Below are positions 8,506 to 15,424 of a stretch of 30,870 bases of DNA, piece after piece (position 1 is the first letter of the stretch; every line of letters starts with the position of its first letter). This DNA is from Clostridia bacterium. Lineage in GTDB: Bacteria; Bacillota; Clostridia; Christensenellales; CAG-917. A program made the translations under genes and the position numbers. The DNA lies in the NCBI GenBank assembly GCA_017500745.1, contig JAFVYE010000059.1:1-30870 (forward strand), in the 5' to 3' direction. The notes under the pieces were generated by a model that searched no databases, had not been told where the DNA came from, and was given only the letters and a program-made list of their open reading frames with translations.

Positions 8506-9090
8506 CTATTCTACCACGTAGTAATTTTTGAGAGTACTCTTAACGAGGTTGTACAGATGCTTCTTGATTTGGTCGCCAGAGTAATCGGGCTTTTCAACCA
8601 CCCACCATTTGACCACTTGAATAAGTCCACCTGCAAAGAATTCTGCCAAGACTTCAAGGGGGATATCTTGGGTTTTTGAAGGCAATCTGCCCACCTTTTT
8701 CATGATGTTTTGTTTGATGATTTCATGGACCTTGCCAAACACAAGAGTGCTGTCTGCCTTTGTGATGATCGTCCTGATGTGGCGCTTGTTTGCCTCAATG
8801 AAGGACACCGCCACGTCAAACATATCGTTGTAGTACACAATCATGTCGCTGTCCCCATGGACACGGTCAACTTCCTCGTCAAAGCTCATCATCATGTCAT
8901 AAACACATCTTTCAAGAAGCTGATATTTGTCCTCAAAATGAGTATAAAAAGTGCCTCTGTTTATGAGTGCTCTTTCACAAATGTCAATGATGGTGATGTT
9001 TGCAAAGTTCTTTTCCTCAAGAAGCTCATAGAAGGTGTCTATGATGGCTTTTTGAGTGCGTTTGATACGAAGGTCTGTTTTTTTATCCAT
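8506..9090 (-). CDS. TetR/AcrR family transcriptional regulator
   Basis: 194 residues. The N-terminal helix-turn-helix is typical (RIKRTQKAIIDTFYELLEEKNFANITIIDICERA, then INRGTFYTHFEDKYQLL). The C-terminal half with FFAGGLIQVVKWWV resembles the Firmicutes-type TetR C-terminal domain (TetR_C_8-like) seen in DhaS-like regulators. It should bind DNA as a dimer, with an unknown ligand. Start supported by AGGTG upstream of ATG. First gene of a two-gene operon with GDPD, so it may control its own promoter and thereby the phosphodiesterase. No clear palindromic operator was found at the promoter. Confidence 0.88.
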   Translation of the reverse strand: MDKKTDLRIKRTQKAIIDTFYELLEEKNFANITIIDICERALINRGTFYTHFEDKYQLLERCVYDMMMSFDEEVDRVHGDSDMIVYYNDMFDVAVSFIEANKRHIRTIITKADSTLVFGKVHEIIKQNIMKKVGRLPSKTQDIPLEVLAEFFAGGLIQVVKWWVVEKPDYSGDQIKKHLYNLVKSTLKNYYVVE

Positions 9091-9111
9091 AGTAACACCT
9101 GCCTATCCAAT

Positions 9112-9140
9112 ATTTTAGCAGATAGCCATACAAGTGTCAA
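9112..9140 (-). promoter_or_regulatory. Sigma-A promoter of the tetR-GDPD operon
   Basis: Minus strand TTGACA (9135-9140), 17-nt spacer, TAAAAT (9112-9117). The leader is short (about 15 nt) but holds a Shine-Dalgarno-like AGGTG. Confidence 0.75.
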
Positions 9141-9164
9141 TATAGCTGTTTTTATGTTCAAAAA

Positions 9165-9187
9165 AACCCACTACTATGTAGTGGGTT
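9165..9187 (-). terminator. Intrinsic terminator of the 755-aa surface protein gene
   Basis: Ten-bp arms AACCCACTAC and GTAGTGGGTT with loop TAT, followed on the minus strand by a T-run. It lies 38 bp after the stop at 9226. Confidence 0.85.
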
Positions 9188-9225
9188 ATTTTTTGTACTT
9201 GGCGGACGTCATTGGGAAGCAATGC

Positions 9226-11493
9226 CTATTCCTCATCCTCGCCGTATGCAAGGTCATAGAGATGGTCATCGGGCAAATACTTTTTGTTGTAGTGGATGCC
9301 CTCTTTTGCCATGAGATCGCTGATGAGCTTGAATGCTCTGCGCACTCCAAGAGGGGATTGCACCTTGACAAACATGGGGGTGTCTGCGTACTTTTTCATG
9401 GCGCTTCTATCCTTTTGATGATAGAGGTTGTAGTCATAGTCTTCAGGGTTCAATGCAAGGGCAAGGCGGATTGTCTTGCCAATGAAGATGATCTTGACAA
9501 TTTGTTTGCCGGGACGGCGGAAGTAATCTCCCCCGTTGACAACCCTGCTCTTTACGCCACGATAGGACAGCAATTGATTTTTGAGTGCGTTGTAGATGGC
9601 CTTGTTTTCAATAGATGCAGACAACATCTTTGACCTAAAAGTGATTTTGTTGTCGTCATCTTCAACTTCATTGTCCTTGTCAAGCAAGTCCTCGTCAACA
9701 TCTCCCTTCTCCTTGAATGCCTCATCAACTGTGGGAGTGGGCACAAACTCGGGGTGCAACGCCAGCTTTTCATCAAGGGAGAGGCGCACCTTTTTCTTGG
9801 GGGCCTCCGCCCCTTTTTGCACGAGTTCAGTCTGCTCTATCGGAGGGTCCACTTGGACGGCTTTTTCTGGGGTGGGTCTAACCTCACGGACGTAGATATC
9901 CTTTGGATATCTGCGCTTGCGAGCCATATATCCTTGACTGCCAAGGAAAATTGCCACAAATCCCGCCATCAAACAATATGCCAAGGTTTCGTTGCCTTGT
10001 TTTGTTTGCGATGAGCCATGGACAACCACCACTTGAAATCCCTTGCCCTGCTCTGTGGAGTACGGGACAACGATTTTGCCCTCTGCATCAAAGGGCTTTT
10101 CCACCCAAGCGCCGTTTTCAAACATCACGACGTTTTGGACGGTGTCCGCAATCTTTTCTATGGTCAAAGTCAAGTCTGTGTAAACCATTGACTGATTGTT
10201 GTTGTATATCTTGATTGACTTTGCACCCTCTCTGCTGTTGTCGCCGTAGACCTCTGCGATGACAAGCTCGTCATCATATTGAAATCCGTCCGGGCGATAG
10301 AACGTGTAACGCACGCCGTCTTGCTCTGCAGAGATTTGTTGAGGTCTTATTGTGAGGATTGCGCTGGTTGAATAGTCACGATTGTCACGGTTTTCGTAAT
10401 TGTTGTAATATAAACGATAGTTTTTGTTTCCGCTTTCTGCCACGATGTCGTACTTGCCAACTCGGCTTCCAACGTTGTTGGCGTATAGGTTGACGTCAAG
10501 GTCATCAAGGGTTTCGTTGTTGGGCAACACCGCCGGGGACAACAACTCGTATGACAGGTTGATGGCATCTCCTTCCTTGACAATGACGTGGTGGATCAAA
10601 ATGAACACTTCATAAGGCATCACGTTTATTGTCAGCGACAGCTTGACCGCATTGACACTTTCATCCTTTTGAAAAACGCCGTTTATCCAATCGCCAGCAA
10701 CGTATTCTACCTCAACGCCATAGGTGCCAACGCTCAAAACGTCATCTGTCACTTGACCATCTGTGGCAACCAAAACAAAGCGTCTTGACTTCACGTTGCT
10801 CTCCTCAATATACTCGCCAACGGTCTTGCCGTAATTGGTGGAGATGTTGAGGGCAGATTCTGATATGTCGGGGACGTTTGCATTTGCCTTGTCAATTTCA
10901 ACGGTCACAGGGTCGGACTTGCCCGTTGCCTTGTAGTATTTGCCGTCAAACAAGAGAGTGATTGTGGCGTAAGCATAGACGTCATATTTGCCATAGGCGT
11001 TGTTTGCGCCAAAAGGCATGGTGTTTCCGTGTCCACCAAAGGGGGTTTCTGCGCCTCCATCACGGGAGAAGCGCCAGCTGTATCCTGTGGTGTGGTCGGC
11101 ACCGCTATATCCCTTTATGCCCATATTTTCAAATCCGTGAGTTGAAACGGCACCAAACTTGAACAAGTTGGTGCTTGAATAGGGCTGAACTGCGCCTTCT
11201 GACGTCAGCGTAACAGACACAGTAGGAGCAGACAAAACAATGTTGTACTCGCTGTCACCCACAATGGCCTTGATTGCTTTGAGAATGTTGCTCTCATGAT
11301 ACAATCCACGGAAAATCTCCTCGTTTGTGGCAAACCTTGTCACCACAAAATCGTTGCCATCCGCATCAAAACAGAAGGTTTCAACTTGAACTTGGTCCGC
11401 CCATGCCACTTGGCCATGAGCAAAGGTCACCCCAAAACAAAGGGTGAGGGCAACAACAAGTCCAACAATCAAAAATGCGACGTTTCTTTTCAT
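9226..11493 (-). CDS. Membrane-anchored surface protein with MBG-like domains and a cytoplasmic domain of unknown function
   Basis: 755 residues. N-terminal signal sequence (~1-26, ending near FAHGQVAW), long extracellular part (~27-500), one transmembrane helix (~505-523, followed by ARKRR as stop-transfer), an acidic linker (~570-616) and a C-terminal cytoplasmic domain (~617-728). The extracellular part has MBG/Ig-like features (for example VGKYDIVAESGNKNYRLYY then ILTIRP near 390-430). The C-terminal domain is clearly similar to the protein at 13866-14492: both have KSR, an RR-G patch, KI--IG, R--L-L-P, a K-(K/V)Y region and a final RA--LI. Frame extends upstream but the ATG at 11493 is chosen because a strong promoter ends 6 nt before it and the signal peptide starts there. 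The role is unknown; a signal- or surface-sensing role is an inference. Confidence 0.75.
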   Translation of the reverse strand: MKRNVAFLIVGLVVALTLCFGVTFAHGQVAWADQVQVETFCFDADGNDFVVTRFATNEEIFRGLYHESNILKAIKAIVGDSEYNIVLSAPTVSVTLTSEGAVQPYSSTNLFKFGAVSTHGFENMGIKGYSGADHTTGYSWRFSRDGGAETPFGGHGNTMPFGANNAYGKYDVYAYATITLLFDGKYYKATGKSDPVTVEIDKANANVPDISESALNISTNYGKTVGEYIEESNVKSRRFVLVATDGQVTDDVLSVGTYGVEVEYVAGDWINGVFQKDESVNAVKLSLTINVMPYEVFILIHHVIVKEGDAINLSYELLSPAVLPNNETLDDLDVNLYANNVGSRVGKYDIVAESGNKNYRLYYNNYENRDNRDYSTSAILTIRPQQISAEQDGVRYTFYRPDGFQYDDELVIAEVYGDNSREGAKSIKIYNNNQSMVYTDLTLTIEKIADTVQNVVMFENGAWVEKPFDAEGKIVVPYSTEQGKGFQVVVVHGSSQTKQGNETLAYCLMAGFVAIFLGSQGYMARKRRYPKDIYVREVRPTPEKAVQVDPPIEQTELVQKGAEAPKKKVRLSLDEKLALHPEFVPTPTVDEAFKEKGDVDEDLLDKDNEVEDDDNKITFRSKMLSASIENKAIYNALKNQLLSYRGVKSRVVNGGDYFRRPGKQIVKIIFIGKTIRLALALNPEDYDYNLYHQKDRSAMKKYADTPMFVKVQSPLGVRRAFKLISDLMAKEGIHYNKKYLPDDHLYDLAYGEDEE

Positions 11494-11499
11494 ACCTTT

Positions 11500-11528
11500 A
11501 TCATACACTCGCTCGCGCGAGCAGTCAA
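11500..11528 (-). promoter_or_regulatory. Sigma-A promoter of the 755-aa protein with a palindrome filling its spacer
   Basis: Minus strand TTGACT (11523-11528), 17-nt spacer, TATGAT (11500-11505), then six bases to the ATG at 11493. The spacer contains the perfect 12-bp palindrome GCTCGCGCGAGC (11511-11522) adjoining the -35, a good operator candidate. The short leader leaves no correctly spaced Shine-Dalgarno site. Confidence 0.75.
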
Positions 11529-11609
11529 TACAAAAACCCCAAAAAACTATGTTTTTCCAAGCCCTTTTGATTTCTGCACACAGACAATCGCCTTGTACAA
11601 AATTTTGAT

Positions 11610-11638
11610 TTGCCATTGTCACGCCAAATTGATATAAT
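11610..11638 (+). promoter_or_regulatory. Sigma-A promoter of the two-component system
   Basis: TTGCCA (11610-11615), 17-nt spacer, TATAAT (11633-11638). Predicted start near 11645 and a leader of about 84 nt. Confidence 0.65.
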
Positions 11639-11670
11639 ATATTTGTCCCGCAGGCGCAAAAAAATTCTTC

Positions 11671-11689
11671 TTTTAATGCTGTTTTAATG
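11671..11689 (+). promoter_or_regulatory. Tandem repeat, candidate response-regulator box
   Basis: TTTTAATG occurs at 11671-11678 and again at 11682-11689, an 11-bp period. Direct repeats at this period are the usual binding pattern of OmpR/PhoB regulators. A matching pair lies at 13722-13738 beyond the kinase gene. Position downstream of the predicted start suggests autoregulation. Confidence 0.5.
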
Positions 11690-11728
11690 GCTGGGTGACA
11701 AAATATAAAAAAAAATAGAGGTGACAAT

Positions 11729-12403
11729 ATGCGAATTTTGCTTGTTGAAGATGAAAAAGAATTGTCCCGTGCCCTTGCCAAAATGCTTATGAAGGACGGT
11801 TACGACGTGGACACGGTTTATGACGGAGCAGATGGACTCAGCTTTTCATTGTCTGGGCTATACGACCTCATAATCCTTGACGTAATCATGCCCAAAATGA
11901 ATGGTTTTGAGGTGTTGAGCGCAATAAGACGCCGTGGTCTTGAAACCCCCATCCTTATGCTCACCGCCCTTGGGGATGAAAAGGACAAGGTGGCTGGTCT
12001 TGACAAAGGTGCAGACGACTATCTCAGCAAACCCTTTTCATACGCGGAGCTTTCCGCCCGCATCCGTGCCCTTCTCCGCAGAAGAGGCAAGCTTGTTGCA
12101 GACAATCGGTTGACATATTCAAACGCAACCCTTGACCTTTCTGCCTACACATTGTCAACTGAAGAAAAGAGCATCGCTCTCACAGCAAAAGAGTTTGAGT
12201 TGTTGAGATATCTCTTTGAATATCCCAATTTTGTTGCATCAAAAGAAGATTTGATCTTGAAAGCATGGGGTCTTGACAGCGACTTTGAATCAAACAACCT
12301 TGAAGTGTACGTGTCTTTCATACGCAAAAAACTTGGCCACGTAGGAGCAGACTTTTCCATTGAGGCCGTCCGTGGCGTAGGATATAGACTGACCAAAAAG
12401 TGA
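11729..12403 (+). CDS. OmpR/PhoB-type response regulator
   Basis: 224 residues. Receiver domain (1-~115) with acidic pocket VEDEKE, phospho-acceptor D51 in LIILDVIMPKMNGFE, the TA pair near 79-80 and conserved K101 (LSKPF). A winged-helix DNA-binding domain follows (~125-222), with LTAKEFELLRYLFEYPNFVASKEDLI and VRGVGYRL. It is phosphorylated by the kinase encoded 3 nt downstream. AGAGGTGA precedes the ATG. The stimulus is unknown. The neighbouring TTTTAA-type direct repeats suggest its DNA target. Confidence 0.95.
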   Translation: MRILLVEDEKELSRALAKMLMKDGYDVDTVYDGADGLSFSLSGLYDLIILDVIMPKMNGFEVLSAIRRRGLETPILMLTALGDEKDKVAGLDKGADDYLSKPFSYAELSARIRALLRRRGKLVADNRLTYSNATLDLSAYTLSTEEKSIALTAKEFELLRYLFEYPNFVASKEDLILKAWGLDSDFESNNLEVYVSFIRKKLGHVGADFSIEAVRGVGYRLTKK

Positions 12404-12406
12404 TTT

Positions 12407-13627
12407 ATGACCGATATTGTTGCCTCATTAAGACGAAAACACACGTTGTACGTCACGTCTGTGGCGGGGATTTTGCTTACAATGCTCATTGGTTTGACCA
12501 TAGGTCTAACCTTTGTGTCCGCAGACATCACCGCAGACAACATCCTTGATGACGTGATTGAATCCTTTCAAAGCGATGAGCGCCCTGACAGCATAGGCGC
12601 ATCTCGTTGTTTTGCCTTTGTTTTGTCGGGGCAAACCGCCTACTACTCCCCTATATATCAAAATGACGTTGATTTTTATGAGGAGAAAATCAACGATATC
12701 ATTCACAACGCCGTGAATAAGGCGGAGGGCAACTTTGCTTGCGGGGGATATCGCTTTACGGTGAAAACTGCAGAGCGAAACAACTATACGGTGTATGCTG
12801 TGTATGACCGCACCGAAGACGTCATTCGCACAAGATCGGTTATATTTGTCCTCCTCTTTCTGTTTTTTGTCACCATGGTGTTTGTCACAATCTTGGGATA
12901 CGCCTTTTCGGCAAAAACAACCCAGCCCTTGAAGGACGCCTTCAATCTGCAAAAGGACCTCATTGCCAACGCATCCCACGAGCTGAAAACCCCTCTTGCA
13001 ATCATATCTGCAAACCTTGCGGTGATGAACAGCGAAAAGGAGTCCACCGTCCAAGACAACGCCAAATGGTTGGAGTCAATATCCGGTCAAGTGGACAGAA
13101 TGAACCAGCTTGTCAAAAGCATGCTTGAGTTGAGCAGATTGGAGCAATCCACCATAAAAACCGAACTTGTTGACTTTGGCTCTATTGTGGAGTCCGCTTG
13201 CCTTGAGGTTGAGGCCGTGGCCTTTGAAAAGGGCGCAACCCTCATCACAAACCTGCAAAAAAATCTGTTTGTTCAAGGGGACAAGGCCTCTCTTGAGAGA
13301 TTGGTGTTTATCCTCCTTGACAACGCCCTCAAATACTGCGGTGACAATGGAAAGGTGGGATGTCGTCTTGGCACAGCGGGCAAAAGAATTCATCTTGAAG
13401 TGATGAACACAGGCACCGCCATATCTGAAGAGGATGCGGAGCACGTATTTGACAGATTTTATCGCTCTGACGGCGCAAGACAAAACCCTGACAACAAGAG
13501 TTTTGGCCTTGGACTTGCCATTGCAAAGGCAACCACCGAAGCCCACGGAGGCACTATTGCTTGCCACGGAGTTGACAACAAAGGAAGCGTGTTTGAAGTG
13601 TACTTGCCATTAAAGCGAAAAAAGTGA
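12407..13627 (+). CDS. Membrane sensor histidine kinase
   Basis: 406 residues. Two transmembrane helices (~16-38 and ~143-166) enclose an extracytoplasmic domain of about 100 residues with two cysteines (C68 and C112), but no recognised fold. There is no convincing HAMP domain between TM2 and the HisKA domain. The phosphorylation site is H191 in NASHELKTPLA. The ATPase domain has the N box LLDNALKYC (~303-311), FDRFYRSD and GLGLAIAK. It phosphorylates the upstream response regulator. The ATG lies 3 nt after the regulator's stop with only a weak Shine-Dalgarno, so translation is probably coupled. A terminator follows 19 nt after the stop. Confidence 0.93.
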   Translation: MTDIVASLRRKHTLYVTSVAGILLTMLIGLTIGLTFVSADITADNILDDVIESFQSDERPDSIGASRCFAFVLSGQTAYYSPIYQNDVDFYEEKINDIIHNAVNKAEGNFACGGYRFTVKTAERNNYTVYAVYDRTEDVIRTRSVIFVLLFLFFVTMVFVTILGYAFSAKTTQPLKDAFNLQKDLIANASHELKTPLAIISANLAVMNSEKESTVQDNAKWLESISGQVDRMNQLVKSMLELSRLEQSTIKTELVDFGSIVESACLEVEAVAFEKGATLITNLQKNLFVQGDKASLERLVFILLDNALKYCGDNGKVGCRLGTAGKRIHLEVMNTGTAISEEDAEHVFDRFYRSDGARQNPDNKSFGLGLAIAKATTEAHGGTIACHGVDNKGSVFEVYLPLKRKK

Positions 13628-13645
13628 AAAAGCAACAAAAAGACA

Positions 13646-13677
13646 AAAACCGACATTCATCTGTCGGTTTTTTCTTT
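13646..13677 (+). terminator. Intrinsic terminator of the two-component operon
   Basis: Arms AAAACCGACA (13646-13655) and TGTCGGTTTT (13662-13671) with a 6-nt loop, followed by more T residues. Confidence 0.85.
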
Positions 13678-13721
13678 TAAAGTCCGTTTTTTGTTGAAAA
13701 TAATTTTTTAAAAATCTTGCG

Positions 13722-13755
13722 TTTTAATATGCTTTTAACACTTGCGGGCTATCAT
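13722..13755 (+). promoter_or_regulatory. Candidate activated promoter with tandem TTTTAA boxes
   Basis: TTTTAA at 13722-13727 and 13733-13738 (11-bp period), then an 11-nt gap and TATCAT (13750-13755) as -10. A tandem box in place of a -35, ending about 11 bp before the -10, is the layout of PhoB-activated promoters. The boxes match those in the leader of the response-regulator gene. Confidence 0.45.
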
Positions 13756-13756
13756 A

Positions 13757-13860
13757 AGGATAAACAATCATAGTTGTTTTCTCCTGTCAACCGAGGGTAT
13801 CCCTCCTTTTTCAAAAAATCGGTTGAAAAAAAGCACCGCTTGTTGCGGTGCTTCTTTTTT
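13757..13860 (+). ncRNA. Candidate small regulatory RNA (~100 nt)
   Basis: From the predicted start near 13762 to a terminator at 13831-13860 there is no start codon with a ribosome site, but there is clear structure. TCAACC (13787-13792) pairs with GGTTGA (13821-13826), and directly inside it GAGGG-TAT-CCCTC (13793-13805) forms a hairpin. The terminator stem AAGCACCGC/GCGGTGCTT follows, with T-run TTTTTT. The terminator alone could serve only the convergent minus-strand gene. The extra nested stem and the upstream box-plus-(-10) are what suggest an RNA gene. No known RNA family is recognised. Confidence 0.4.
13831..13860. terminator. Bidirectional intrinsic terminator
   Basis: Nine-bp arms AAGCACCGC (13831-13839) and GCGGTGCTT (13845-13853) with a 5-nt loop. 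T-runs lie on both strands. It ends the minus-strand gene at 13866 and any plus-strand transcript from 13762. Confidence 0.85.
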
Positions 13861-13865
13861 GTGTC

Positions 13866-14492
13866 TTAAAGTGATTTGACTTGTTCAATGAGGGCAAGCG
13901 CTCTCTTCAAAGCAAGCTTGCTGTTGACCTTGAATTGGAAAGGAACTTCCTCATACACCTTTTTGTGTCCCATGTTGACGTGGGGTGTTTTGCCATCGTT
14001 ATATTCGGGTGCGTCAGGGTCAAGGGGGAGATTGACACGGAGTGAAGTGCCAATAATGGTGATCTTTGCAACGATATCTCCTCCACGGCGATATGTGTCA
14101 CATTGCTTTGAAATTCTGCTCTTGATGGGAAGCTCACCTTTTTCTGTGGTGGTGAATGCTTTTTTGAGGATTTCGTAGCGAGTCTTGACAATGTCATCGC
14201 TGAGTGCAAACTTTTCTGCAAAGGTCAAACTCTTGCGGTTTGCCTTTTTGGTCATAACCTTTTCATAGTCAAACTTTTTGCCAAGTGAGGTGTGTGCATA
14301 TTGGACGTCTGCGCCTGTGCTGATTGCTTTCATTGCTTTGTCAAGAGCCATTGATGCTGTTGCACAAGGAGTTGCATCGTTCATATCGCAGTACTTGCAG
14401 TAGTCATACATACCGCACATATCTCTGTGGTTGCGCTCGCTGTCAAGCCACTTTTGCAAATCAAGTTTTGATTGAAGTTCAAATCTGTCCAT
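13866..14492 (-). CDS. Soluble protein with Cys cluster and the same unnamed domain as the 755-aa surface protein
   Basis: 208 residues, no signal peptide or membrane helix. The N-terminal part carries a cysteine cluster, C-x5-C-x2-C-x8-C (MCGMYDYCKYC...C, near residues 26-45), which could bind zinc. The C-terminal part (~89-208) aligns by eye along its whole length with the cytoplasmic end of the protein at 9226-11493: shared TF--K, Y--LK, KSR, RR-G, KI--IG, R--L-L-P, VP/TP with (F/V)KV-S, and RA--LI. Good Shine-Dalgarno (GGAG 6 nt before ATG) and its own promoter. The two relatives flank the two-component system. I do not recognise a named family or function; a DNA-, RNA- or protein-binding role is possible. 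Confidence 0.8.
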   Translation of the reverse strand: MDRFELQSKLDLQKWLDSERNHRDMCGMYDYCKYCDMNDATPCATASMALDKAMKAISTGADVQYAHTSLGKKFDYEKVMTKKANRKSLTFAEKFALSDDIVKTRYEILKKAFTTTEKGELPIKSRISKQCDTYRRGGDIVAKITIIGTSLRVNLPLDPDAPEYNDGKTPHVNMGHKKVYEEVPFQFKVNSKLALKRALALIEQVKSL

Positions 14493-14539
14493 ACTATCTC
14501 CAAAATTGGAATTCTATCCAACTAAATTTTTCTACATCT

Positions 14540-14567
14540 ATTATAGCAAAAAAGATTTTTTTGTCCA
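14540..14567 (-). promoter_or_regulatory. Sigma-A promoter of the Cys-cluster protein
   Basis: Minus strand TGGACA (14562-14567), 16-nt spacer, TATAAT (14540-14545). Confidence 0.6.
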
Positions 14568-14584
14568 ACAAATTATACAAGTTT

Positions 14585-14601
14585 TTTGATATTCTATCAA
14601 A
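14585..14601. repeat. 17-bp palindrome beside the serine recombinase gene
   Basis: Perfect arms TTTGATA and TATCAAA around TTC, 18 bp after the recombinase stop. No T-run follows in either direction, so it is not a terminator. It could be a recombinase or regulator binding site. Confidence 0.4.
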
Positions 14602-14618
14602 TAAATATGTGAACAGAA

Positions 14619-15320
14619 TTACACTTTTGTATTGTCAGCATTGTACTCTTCAAGGTGGCTCAAATCGTATCCGTAAGTGGCAAAATACACAGAGGGACGC
14701 AATCCTTTGATTTTGGCAATCTCTTTCAGCCCTCTTGCATTGATATATTTTGACAGAGTGGTTCTGTTGACTCCAAGTTTTCTTGCAATTGACATATTTG
14801 ACGCCCCTCTACGCATCATGCTGACAACCCTGTCCTCCTTGCCGTCCAGCTTTAGATGACTGCTTTTTGACCCAACTCTCCTGCCAAGCACCACCCCTTC
14901 CTCTCTTTTGCGCGCAAGGGCCTCCTTTGTGCGCTGGGATATGAAGTTGCGCTCAATCTCTGCTGACAATCCAAAGGCAAAGGCAAGCACCTTGGACTGA
15001 ATGTCGTCTCCAAGGCGATAGTTGTCACGGATTGTCCACACCCTACTCCCCCTTTCAAGACAATGGTTGAGGATTTGCATAACCATAAAAAGAGTGCGTC
15101 CAAAGCGGGAGATCTCGGTTGCAATGATGACGTCACCCTCCCCAATTTCATTGAGCAACGTGCCCAAACGCCGTTTTTCTGGAGATTTGGCGCCCGAGAT
15201 TGTTTCCTCAATCCACTTGTCAATTGTCATGTTGTTGTGCTTGCAAAACTGCTCAATTTCAAATCTTTGATTTTCCAAGGTTTGTTTTTCGGTGCTGACT
15301 CTAATATAGCCGTATGTCAT
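14619..15320 (-). CDS. Serine site-specific recombinase (resolvase/invertase family)
   Basis: 233 residues, a short serine recombinase. The N-terminal catalytic domain starts TYGYIRVSTEKQTLENQ with nucleophile S9. Further on are EISRFGRTLF, GLSAEIERNFISQRTKEAL and the start of the DNA-binding part GVVLGRRVGSK. A helix-turn-helix follows (ASNMSIARKLGVNRTTLSKYI). The sequence is close to Mpi-type DNA invertases, which flip promoters or gene segments, but also to transposon resolvases. A C-terminal tail of ~25 residues after the HTH is unusual. Start chosen at the ATG preceded by GGAGG; an in-frame GTG four codons upstream overlaps that site. No invertible segment with long inverted repeats is visible nearby, so its target may lie elsewhere. 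Confidence 0.88.
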   Translation of the reverse strand: MTYGYIRVSTEKQTLENQRFEIEQFCKHNNMTIDKWIEETISGAKSPEKRRLGTLLNEIGEGDVIIATEISRFGRTLFMVMQILNHCLERGSRVWTIRDNYRLGDDIQSKVLAFAFGLSAEIERNFISQRTKEALARKREEGVVLGRRVGSKSSHLKLDGKEDRVVSMMRRGASNMSIARKLGVNRTTLSKYINARGLKEIAKIKGLRPSVYFATYGYDLSHLEEYNADNTKV

Positions 15321-15385
15321 AATGCCCTCCACAATTGTAGTAAGTCTATTCTATAATTTGGAGCAAAAAAATCAATATAAAAAAA

Positions 15386-15406
15386 GTGCCATACTATGTA
15401 TGGCAC
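15386..15406 (-). terminator. Intrinsic terminator of the acyltransferase-alaS-PHP operon
   Basis: Nine-bp arms GTGCCATAC and GTATGGCAC, loop TAT, with a 7-base T-run on the minus strand. Confidence 0.85.
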
Positions 15407-15424
15407 GTTGCGGGTGTCGCTGTG

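Noticed and set aside
11501..11510. Plus-strand CATACACT as a second sigma-E promoter
   Set aside because: It lies about 220 nt before the response-regulator gene, has no matching -35, and is better explained as the complement of the divergent -10 region.
14511..14606. Direct repeats ATTCTATC at 14511 and 14591 as recombination sites
   Set aside because: The match is short (8 bases, imperfect beyond), in AT-rich DNA, and in direct orientation; not strong enough to call att or inversion sites.
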